DNA of 64,000 bases from Pseudodesulfovibrio nedwellii. GTDB taxonomy: Bacteria; Desulfobacterota; Desulfovibrionia; Desulfovibrionales; Desulfovibrionaceae. The position numbers and the translations under genes are program-made. Numbering within the stretch: the first letter of the stretch is position 1; every line of letters begins with the position of its first letter. The stretch spans positions 291,001-355,000 of the forward strand of contig NZ_AP026709.1 in the NCBI RefSeq assembly GCF_027923765.1, read 5' to 3'. Below, in pieces: positions 1-6,101 of this stretch. The notes under the pieces were generated by a model. That model had not been told where the DNA came from and ran no database searches. It was given only the letters and a program-made list of their open reading frames with translations.

Positions 1-2
1 AT

Positions 3-1118
3 GCACGCAATGCTTTGCAGGGACGTCAACACGCAGACCTTGACCCCGAAGGCAAAATTGAAGCTTTGCAGTTTTGGGGCAATGTCCAAGGTAAGCACTT
101 GATTATGTTCGGCGTACCGGCTGAACAGATTCCCGATCCGTTGGAAGAATATGCCGCCGAGCTTTGGAAGATTGGTCCTTACGTCATCAAAGCGGAACTC
201 AACGGAGATCCGCTTGGCCGTCCGCCTTACTACAAGGCCGGTGTTCGTCCTATCAAGGGCTCGTTCTGGTACAAGGGCGTTCCCGAAGTCCTCGAAGACA
301 TTCAGGAGATGTGCAACAGCGCAGCGCGTGCCCTGTGCAACAACATGGCCTTAGCTTCCGGCCCCCAGGTCGGTGTTGATATGGGCGCAATTCCGCCCGG
401 TGAGAAGGTAACGGAGATGTACCCGCTCAAGGTTTGGCCATTCAATATGGGCAAGAATCCGGCAAGCGGACGTCAGCCTATTTGGTTCTTCCAACCCAAG
501 CTTTTGGCCGGTGAACTTCTCAATGTTTACGCCAAGTGGTCGGATGAGGCAGACGTTAAGACCGGTATTCCCAAGTACAGCTACGGTGCTTCCTCTTCCG
601 GTGGAGCATTGTCGACCGCTGCAGGCATGTCCATGATGATGACTGCCGCATCTCGCGGCATCAAGCGTATCATTCGTTGCATTGACAAGAACATCATCAA
701 GCCGAGCGTTGTTCGCTTATGGCAATATCTCATGCTGTTTGAGCATGACGAAACGGTCTTGCGTGGTGATATCAAGATCAAGGCAACCGGATCGTCCGCA
801 CTTATGGTCAAGGAACAACAAGCCGTCAGACGCAACGAGTTCTTGCAGATCGCCCTTCATCCTTCTGTGCAAAATATCATTGGTCCCACCGGGTTGGCGA
901 ACATTCTTCGTCCGACTGTGCAGGGGCTTGATTACGATACTGACAAGATCATCCCCGAAGACGACGAAATCATGAAGCAGATTCAAGAGGCCATGGCTCA
1001 ACCGGGCGCAATTCCCGGAGAAGGTCAACCCGTTCCCGCCGAGATGGGACAGGGGGTTGACGCGGCTGGTGCGGCTATGGGCGGTGGTGACGCGGCTCTC
1101 TTCCAGGGAGGCAACTAG
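3..1118 (+). CDS. Phage portal protein (C-terminal part, 5' truncated)
   Basis: The frame is open to the window edge, so the N-terminus is missing and the TTG at 15 is not a real start. About 371 residues are visible. The assignment rests on position (upstream of scaffold and capsid) and on sequence: a mixed central domain ending in helices, a Gly/Ser/Met-rich stretch (SYGASSSGGALSTAAGMSMM) resembling the portal tunnel-loop region, and a C-terminal tail rich in Gly, Ala, Pro and Met typical of podovirus portals. The portal is the dodecameric ring at one capsid vertex through which DNA is packaged and ejected. It is followed two bases later by a small gene, implying translational coupling. Confidence 0.72.
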   Translation, partial: ARNALQGRQHADLDPEGKIEALQFWGNVQGKHLIMFGVPAEQIPDPLEEYAAELWKIGPYVIKAELNGDPLGRPPYYKAGVRPIKGSFWYKGVPEVLEDIQEMCNSAARALCNNMALASGPQVGVDMGAIPPGEKVTEMYPLKVWPFNMGKNPASGRQPIWFFQPKLLAGELLNVYAKWSDEADVKTGIPKYSYGASSSGGALSTAAGMSMMMTAASRGIKRIIRCIDKNIIKPSVVRLWQYLMLFEHDETVLRGDIKIKATGSSALMVKEQQAVRRNEFLQIALHPSVQNIIGPTGLANILRPTVQGLDYDTDKIIPEDDEIMKQIQEAMAQPGAIPGEGQPVPAEMGQGVDAAGAAMGGGDAALFQGGN

Positions 1119-1120
1119 CC

Positions 1121-1369
1121 ATGCCTGGATTCGATAACGACGCACTGACTGAACCTTTCCTTCGCGCAATCATGAGTGCGGGCAGTGGGAACGATGAGCT
1201 TGAGAAGGGCTTTCGCGCCTTGGCAGATTGTCACCGCAAAGACTTAGTCTCGGTTCGGGACCATGACGAGATGTTCCGGTTACAGGCCGCAGCCGAAGCC
1301 ATGGAAGACACCGCTGATCTGTTTGGTGGTGGAGCCTACGAAATCTTGAAGAAGCTCAAGGAAGCGTAA
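1121..1369 (+). CDS. Small phage protein of unknown function (82 aa)
   Basis: I do not recognise a family. The protein is acidic and almost certainly all-helical, with one Cys-His pair in the middle (DCHRK). It starts three bases after the portal stop codon and its own TAA shares a base with the ATG of the next gene (TAATG), so all three genes should be translated as a coupled unit. Its position between portal and scaffold makes a minor head role possible, but nothing in the sequence shows this. Confidence 0.6.
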   Translation: MPGFDNDALTEPFLRAIMSAGSGNDELEKGFRALADCHRKDLVSVRDHDEMFRLQAAAEAMEDTADLFGGGAYEILKKLKEA

Positions 1370-1971
1370 TGGGCACTTATACAGGCATACCCCCGACTCC
1401 GATGTTGGATCAGATTGAAGTGAACAACAGGCCGTGGAGCCCTACAGGGGCTTTGGTGTTCCAGAAAGATAATAGTGGATGTACTCGTCTTTTGCCTCCT
1501 CTTGCCGTGGTCGGCACCGGTCCCGGTTGGGAGTACGAAGCTGAGTCCATTCCTGATGAGTGCGACATTCTCGTTGTCAACCGGGCTGGCTGCGAACTCA
1601 CATGGCGACCGGTCAAGTGGTGGGCGACCATGCACCCTGAGTTCCTTGCCGATTGGACATTCCAACGGATGGAGAACGGCGGCAACTTGGATATCGAAAT
1701 CGTCGCACCGTTTCAATCCAAGAACAAAGAACACATGATCCTCAATATTTCCCCGAAAGCCGGAACGTCCGGTCTTTATGGCGTCTTGGTTGGCCTCGTT
1801 AATGGCTACCGGGATATTCGATTGTACGGCGTTCCGCTTGAGGGACGCGACGACATGGACGGCGGATTGTCCGTTGTCCACGAACAGTGGGAACGGTTGT
1901 TCCCGATACTGACGAAGTATGTAACCGCCCCGTGCCCCGGATGGACGCGACGGTTGTTTCATAAAAAGTGA
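1369..1971 (+). CDS. Phage protein, possible Rossmann-like (DUF115/MptE-like) fold
   Basis: A 200-aa soluble protein with no signal peptide or membrane segment. Residues about 45-95 read as strand-turn-helix: VVGTGPGWEYE, then DILVVNRAG, then WWATMHPEF. This resembles the nucleotide-binding pattern of DUF115/MptE-like and some glycosyltransferase-like proteins (glycine-rich loop, 'vNra', 'w..mhp'). A second alpha/beta stretch (SGLYGVLVGLVNGYRDIRLYG) follows. This is a weak fold-level guess, not an identification. The gene overlaps the previous stop by one base. Its stop codon lies inside the first inverted repeat of the downstream structured region. If the fold is right it might modify a small molecule or a surface glycan, which would be odd in the middle of a head operon. 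Confidence 0.5.
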   Translation: MGTYTGIPPTPMLDQIEVNNRPWSPTGALVFQKDNSGCTRLLPPLAVVGTGPGWEYEAESIPDECDILVVNRAGCELTWRPVKWWATMHPEFLADWTFQRMENGGNLDIEIVAPFQSKNKEHMILNISPKAGTSGLYGVLVGLVNGYRDIRLYGVPLEGRDDMDGGLSVVHEQWERLFPILTKYVTAPCPGWTRRLFHKK

Positions 1972-2164
1972 GGCCCCGAACACGGGTGTGTCCAGAGCCT
2001 CGGAGCTCGACAGGCTGATAAGCCTACCGGCGTAGGAACCTACAAGCTTATCAATACCTGTCGAATCCGACAAGCCACATCACACCAGTTCGGAGAACAT
2101 CAACCCAAACGTGAATACCTTGCACGCTCCAATCGGAATACGTTCAAGGCTCACAGGAGGTTAC
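1970..2164 (+). ncRNA. Candidate structured RNA / nested inverted-repeat region in the head operon
   Basis: This gap between genes contains no convincing ORF but four consecutive inverted repeats. (1) GAGGC 1970-1974 pairs with GCCTC 1997-2001 and encloses CCCG/CGGG (1975-1978, 1983-1986). (2) TCGACAGG 2007-2014 pairs with CCTGTCGA 2057-2064, then TGATAAGC 2016-2023 with GCTTATCA 2046-2053. The 22-nt loop can form either CTAC/GTAG (2024-2027, 2032-2035) or GTAGG/CCTAC (2032-2036, 2039-2043), two mutually exclusive hairpins. (3) TCCGA 2066-2070 with TCGGA 2090-2094. (4) GTGA 2111-2114 with TCAC 2151-2154 and CCTTG 2118-2122 with CAAGG 2145-2149, ending directly before the AGGAGG of the scaffold gene. 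None has a T-tract, so these are not terminators. It may act as RNA (processing or translation control) or as DNA (packaging or recombination site). Confidence 0.5.
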
Positions 2165-2168
2165 TGGT

Positions 2169-3254
2169 ATGAGTGACGTAAAATTGCCCAAGCAGGTTGA
2201 AGAGCAAGGCAAGCGGGCTGATGAAGCAGCCGAAGCGATGATGGCAGGGAAGACCGACCCGAAGGGCGATGGAACACCGGGCGAACCGGCTCCTGAATCT
2301 GAACCGGCAGCGGCTCCCGGACCTGAACCTTCCTCTGAACCGGGAACACCTGAGCCAGAACCGGCTAAGGCTCCCGACGATCTCGCGGCGTTGAGGCATC
2401 AACTCGACGTTTTACAGGGCAAATACGACGCTGAGGTTCCGACCCTCAGTAGGGAAAAGCGACGGCTTCAAGGTTTGGTCAATGACCTGACCGGTCAGAA
2501 CACCGCGCTCCAATCTCAATTGGAGACGGCTCTGGTAGCTGCCAACGCCAACCCCGCAGGCGGAACCGATGTGGCCGAGCCTCACGGCAACATCAATCCC
2601 GAAGACATGGCCGATTACGGCGACGAGTTTGTGACCATGGCCAGAGAGAACAATGAACTCAAGGCACAGGTTGAAACCATGTCGAGCAAGTTGGATGAAC
2701 TGACCGGGCAGGTCGGCAGCGTGGTTCAGACCACTACGCAGACCTCATACGAGAAGTTCACCAATAAGCTCAACGACGAATTGTCAGATTGGGACGCAAT
2801 CAACAATGATCCTGATTTCATATCCTACTTGGATGATGAAGGGACGTTGACGGTTTTCCAAGCGCACGCACAGAACCACGACGTCGCAAAGACGGTCAAG
2901 TTCATGCGTCGATTCGTAGCCGAATCAGGCAAGTCTTACGGGACTGACCCGATGCCCCCGGCGTCTCCCGCCGCTCCCGCACCGACTCCGGTACTGGCAC
3001 AGGCTCCCACGCCTCAGCCGTCCGTTGAGCCGAGTTCGCAGGGCGCACTTGACGTTGATCCCCAACAGCAAGGTTTGAATTACACCACTTCGCAAGTGAA
3101 AGAGTTCTATCAAAAGTTCGCTCTCGCTGGTGCTGGTGGTGCTTTCAGACCGTTCAATGTTGGGAGTCTTGTCGTCAATACCAAGGCGGACGCTGACAGA
3201 ATAGATTCTGACATCACCCTCGCGGGGATGCAGGGCCGAGTCCTTGAAGGATAA
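2169..3254 (+). CDS. Phage scaffolding protein
   Basis: A 361-aa protein immediately upstream of the major capsid gene, the standard place for a scaffold. The N-terminal ~75 residues are Pro/Glu/Ala-rich and disordered. Residues about 75-125 and 160-190 are heptad-like coiled coil. The middle is acidic, then a second Pro/Ala-rich linker (about 258-290) leads to a short C-terminal helical region containing FYQKFALAGAGGAFRPF. That layout (coiled coil with a short capsid-binding C-terminus, few aromatic residues, very hydrophilic) is typical of scaffolds that template procapsid assembly and are then removed. The start is supported by AGGAGG at 2155-2160, eight bases upstream. No protease domain is visible. 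Confidence 0.7.
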   Translation: MSDVKLPKQVEEQGKRADEAAEAMMAGKTDPKGDGTPGEPAPESEPAAAPGPEPSSEPGTPEPEPAKAPDDLAALRHQLDVLQGKYDAEVPTLSREKRRLQGLVNDLTGQNTALQSQLETALVAANANPAGGTDVAEPHGNINPEDMADYGDEFVTMARENNELKAQVETMSSKLDELTGQVGSVVQTTTQTSYEKFTNKLNDELSDWDAINNDPDFISYLDDEGTLTVFQAHAQNHDVAKTVKFMRRFVAESGKSYGTDPMPPASPAAPAPTPVLAQAPTPQPSVEPSSQGALDVDPQQQGLNYTTSQVKEFYQKFALAGAGGAFRPFNVGSLVVNTKADADRIDSDITLAGMQGRVLEG

Positions 3255-3291
3255 GACCCAAGTCTCTCCATAAGGGGGAGGAGTTATTGAT

Positions 3292-4224
3292 ATGATTAGT
3301 ATGTTTAGTGGCGTTCCCACTCACAGTGGAAACCTTACCCCGGCAGAAGTATACGCGGGCAAATTGCTGCGTAAGTTCTACGAAACAACCGTATTCGCTG
3401 CGATTGCATCGACCGACTACGAAGGTGAAATCACCAAGGGGGGAGATAAGATTATCATCCGCACAACCCCTGACATCATCATCCGTGATTATGTCATCGG
3501 GCAGCCTCTCAATTACGAGAACCCGGAACCCGGCACTGTTGAACTGTCCATCGATCAGGCCAAGTATTACGCGGTCAAGATCAACAAGGTGCAGCAGAAG
3601 CAGGCCGACATTGCCTTTGCCGACGATTGGGCCAAGGACGGTTCCTCGCAGATGAAAATTGCCATCGACGCCAACGGTCTTGCCTCCATGGTCGGTGGCG
3701 CAGCCGCAGACAACAAAGGTGTTACCGCAGGCAAGGACTCCGGTTCTGTCAATCTCGGTGCAGCCGGTGCCCCTGTTACCATTACTTCGACTAACGTGGT
3801 CACGAAGATTGTTGAAATGGGCCAGGTTCTCGCAGAGCAGAGCGTGGACGAAGACGGTTTGAGTTTGGTTATCCCCGCGTGGATGTCCACCAAGCTCAAG
3901 ACGTCCGATCTCAAGGACGCTTCAATGACCGGTGACGGCGAGTCCGTTATGCGTAACGGTCGCCTGGGACGCATCGACAACTTCACTATCTACCGTTCCA
4001 ACCAGTTGACTACTGTCACTGACGCTGCCGCCAGTAACAAGAAATGCACCTACGTGTACGCGCTCCACAAGGCTGCCGTGGCTTTCGCCTCGCAGCTTGT
4101 CGAGAACGAGACTTTGCCTAACCCGAACGACTTCGGTTCGCTCATGCGTGGTCTGCAGGTCTTCGGTCGCAAGGTCATCAACCCGGTCGCATTGGCCGAA
4201 GGTTACTTCACCCCCGGCGCGTAG
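3292..4224 (+). CDS. Major capsid protein
   Basis: 310 aa, the usual size for an HK97-fold capsid subunit of a podovirus. It starts with a short arm (MISMFSGVPTHSGNLTPAEVYAG). A strand-rich segment with KGGDKIIIRTTPDIIIRDY, a spine-helix-like IDANGLASMVGGAAADNKG, and a conserved-looking central module LVIPAWMSTKLKTSDL follow. The C-terminal part ends in GLQVFGRKVINPVALAEGYF, a pattern seen in P22-type/N4-type coat proteins. GGAGGAG about eight bases upstream favours the first ATG at 3292 over the one at 3301. It follows the scaffold gene and is followed by an intrinsic terminator, which would raise its expression over distal genes. Confidence 0.8.
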   Translation: MISMFSGVPTHSGNLTPAEVYAGKLLRKFYETTVFAAIASTDYEGEITKGGDKIIIRTTPDIIIRDYVIGQPLNYENPEPGTVELSIDQAKYYAVKINKVQQKQADIAFADDWAKDGSSQMKIAIDANGLASMVGGAAADNKGVTAGKDSGSVNLGAAGAPVTITSTNVVTKIVEMGQVLAEQSVDEDGLSLVIPAWMSTKLKTSDLKDASMTGDGESVMRNGRLGRIDNFTIYRSNQLTTVTDAAASNKKCTYVYALHKAAVAFASQLVENETLPNPNDFGSLMRGLQVFGRKVINPVALAEGYFTPGA

Positions 4225-4240
4225 CCTAAACCAATAACAA

Positions 4241-4268
4241 GGAGGGGTGAAATTCCCCTCCCTTTTTT
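4241..4268 (+). terminator. Intrinsic terminator after the major capsid gene
   Basis: GGAGGGG (4241-4247) pairs perfectly with CCCCTCC (4255-4261) around a TGAAATT loop, followed by CTTTTTT. It lies 17 bases after the capsid stop and 14 bases before the next start in an otherwise continuous operon. It is probably a partial terminator that lowers transcription of the lower-copy adaptor, tail and ejection genes. Confidence 0.8.
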
Positions 4269-4281
4269 ACAAGGATACAAT

Positions 4282-4821
4282 ATGAGCAACCCCAAGATGC
4301 TTATCAAAGACGGCACTCTTTACCCGCACAACGACACTTTCGCGGCAATGGATGGCTTTGAAGTGGCCACCGCCGAACAGGTGGCAGCACATTCCGCCAA
4401 GGTGGAGAAGGTCAAGGGTGCAGAAATGCAGGCCGCAGCCTTTGAAGGTGAACCGGGCGAAGATGGCGAAATCACCGTTGACGATATTCTGACCGCCGCT
4501 GAGAGCGAGATTACTGATCTGGAAGGCAAGCTCGTCGTTGCTAATCAGACCATTGCCGAACGTGACCAGACCATCGTTGACCTGAACGTCAAGATCACCA
4601 GACTTGAGACTGAAATGGCTCAGGTCAAGACTCCCAATGTCGAAAGTGGTTCCGGTGGTGACGGCAATACAACTGGTGATAACACCCTCGCCGATCCCCT
4701 GGAAAACATGTCGCATGACGAACTTGATACTCATGCCTCCGGTCTTGGCATGAACCCTTTCCCGGCCAACAAAAACAAGGCCGAAAAAATCGCCGCTATC
4801 AACACGCATCAGGCCGAATAG
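4282..4821 (+). CDS. Phage coiled-coil protein with C-terminal HeH/LEM-like motif
   Basis: 179 aa. The N-terminus (MSNPKMLIKDGTLYPHN) looks like a short beta segment. Residues about 72-115 form a heptad coiled coil (DLEGKLVVANQTIAERDQT...). A Gly/Asn linker leads to a C-terminal helix-extension-helix stretch (MSHDELDTHASGLGMNPFPANKNKAEKIAAINT) that resembles HeH/LEM or SAP-like motifs found at the ends of small phage head proteins. These can contact DNA or other proteins. Its place right after the capsid gene suggests a minor head or head-completion role. The function is not established from sequence. Confidence 0.55.
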   Translation: MSNPKMLIKDGTLYPHNDTFAAMDGFEVATAEQVAAHSAKVEKVKGAEMQAAAFEGEPGEDGEITVDDILTAAESEITDLEGKLVVANQTIAERDQTIVDLNVKITRLETEMAQVKTPNVESGSGGDGNTTGDNTLADPLENMSHDELDTHASGLGMNPFPANKNKAEKIAAINTHQAE

Positions 4822-4834
4822 AAGGGCTTAGACT

Positions 4835-5533
4835 ATGAAAGCGAAAGAGATTTTCCTACTCGTCTCGGCAAAATTGCAGGATCTCGGGATTGCGACCGGC
4901 GAACGCTGGCCGTGGAACCCCGTCGCGGGCAAGGCTTCTTTGGTGGACTTCCTGAACAACGGGCTCAGACAAATTGCCTTGAACCGTCCTGATTCAACGT
5001 CCACCACCGAATCCGTCAAACTCACCGATGGCGTTGACCAGACTATCCCTGATCCTGCCGTTCATGACGGGGCGAGTAGGAAAGCTCTTAGTTTGATTGA
5101 AGTCCTGTGCAACATGGGCACTGATGGCACGACCCCAGGCGACCAAATTTATCAGGTCACAATGGGCGACATCAAAGACACCGACGACGGTACGCTTGGA
5201 ACTGAGGTCGATAACTACGCATATGATGTGAAGCGCAATGCCTCAATCTACCGCGTATATCCCGGCGTTGAAACCGGGGAGAGCGTCTACGTCAAACTCA
5301 CATACTCGGCTGAACCTATCCCCATTGCTACGGATGACGACGATATCACCATTCCAGAAACATTCTCTGGACCGCTTATGCATTGGATTCTCTACGAAAT
5401 ATTCGTAGGCGATAATTCCGACGCAAATTTCAACAAGGCACAGCATCACCTTGTTTCGTTCTACCAAGCTCTCGGCGTGAAGCTGAAAGCCGACTTGTTC
5501 TTCCCTGTCGAAATCAAAGAGGAAGGGGAATAA
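4835..5533 (+). CDS. Head-to-tail adaptor-like phage protein
   Basis: 232 aa. An N-terminal helical segment (KEIFLLVSAKLQDLGIATGERWPW, then LVDFLNNGLRQIALNRPD) is followed by a beta-rich middle containing YRVYPGVETGESVYVKLTYSAEP and a helical C-terminus (LMHWILYEIFVGD...AQHHLVSFYQALGVK). This arrangement resembles podovirus adaptor proteins of the DUF6682 type that sit under the portal (from memory of the family, not searched). It is the first of two consecutive genes of similar size between capsid and tail fibre, exactly where adaptor genes occur. It ends three bases before the next gene. Confidence 0.55.
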   Translation: MKAKEIFLLVSAKLQDLGIATGERWPWNPVAGKASLVDFLNNGLRQIALNRPDSTSTTESVKLTDGVDQTIPDPAVHDGASRKALSLIEVLCNMGTDGTTPGDQIYQVTMGDIKDTDDGTLGTEVDNYAYDVKRNASIYRVYPGVETGESVYVKLTYSAEPIPIATDDDDITIPETFSGPLMHWILYEIFVGDNSDANFNKAQHHLVSFYQALGVKLKADLFFPVEIKEEGE

Positions 5534-5536
5534 TCC

Positions 5537-6100
5537 ATGGCTATTTGGAAAGCATTTTTGCCGTTGATCCTACCGGAAGCCCCTGGTTGTCCCAAGGCTC
5601 TTGCCGTGAACAAGGTTCGCAGCGCGGCAATCGATTTTTGCAAGGAAACGAATATCTGGCACGAATACATTGACCCGTTGTTCTGGCCTGCTGGTGTGAA
5701 AACCGCAGACATTGACCCGCCGCAGCATACCCGGATCGCGCAAATCCTTTCCATAGAAGTGGGCGGGGCTCCACTCGTTACAGGGCAATTTTCCGCGACC
5801 AATGACATTGTTACACTCACTGTGACACCACTTTACGACACAATCGGGGCACTGAATGTTGCGCTCAAGCCATCTCTTACCAGCACTGAAATCGCAGATA
5901 GTATGTTTGAGGATTGGGGCGAGATTATTGCACAAGGTGCACTTGCCAAGCTTATGGCCATGAAAGGCAAGAAGTGGTCGAACATTCCCGGTGCTGAACT
6001 GAATTACAAGCTGTACCGAAGCGGAATTGTAGACGCCAAAACACATGTCGCTAAAAGTGGCACTTCTCAATCTCTTCAAGTCGAACTGAGGAGGGTCTAG
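5537..6100 (+). CDS. Phage head-completion / tail adaptor candidate
   Basis: 187 aa. It begins with helical segments (FLPLILPEAPGCPKALAVNKVRSAAIDFCKETNIWHEYIDPLFW), as in gp6-like/T7-gp11-like adaptors where an N-terminal helix bundle docks on the portal. A beta stretch then carries ARIAQILSIEVGG-type residues (TRIAQILSIEVGGAPL) and DIVTLTVTPLYDTIGALNVALKPSL. Helical WGEIIAQGALAKLMAMKGKKW ends the protein. It follows the previous adaptor candidate by three bases and its stop is one base from the start of the tail-fibre gene, suggesting coupled translation. The family assignment is by position and topology only. Confidence 0.5.
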   Translation: MAIWKAFLPLILPEAPGCPKALAVNKVRSAAIDFCKETNIWHEYIDPLFWPAGVKTADIDPPQHTRIAQILSIEVGGAPLVTGQFSATNDIVTLTVTPLYDTIGALNVALKPSLTSTEIADSMFEDWGEIIAQGALAKLMAMKGKKWSNIPGAELNYKLYRSGIVDAKTHVAKSGTSQSLQVELRRV

Positions 6101-6101
6101 T

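Noticed and set aside
1336..2073. 245-codon minus-strand frame covering the 200-aa phage gene and part of the structured gap
   Set aside because: Opposite to the operon, no domain; would run through the inverted repeats.
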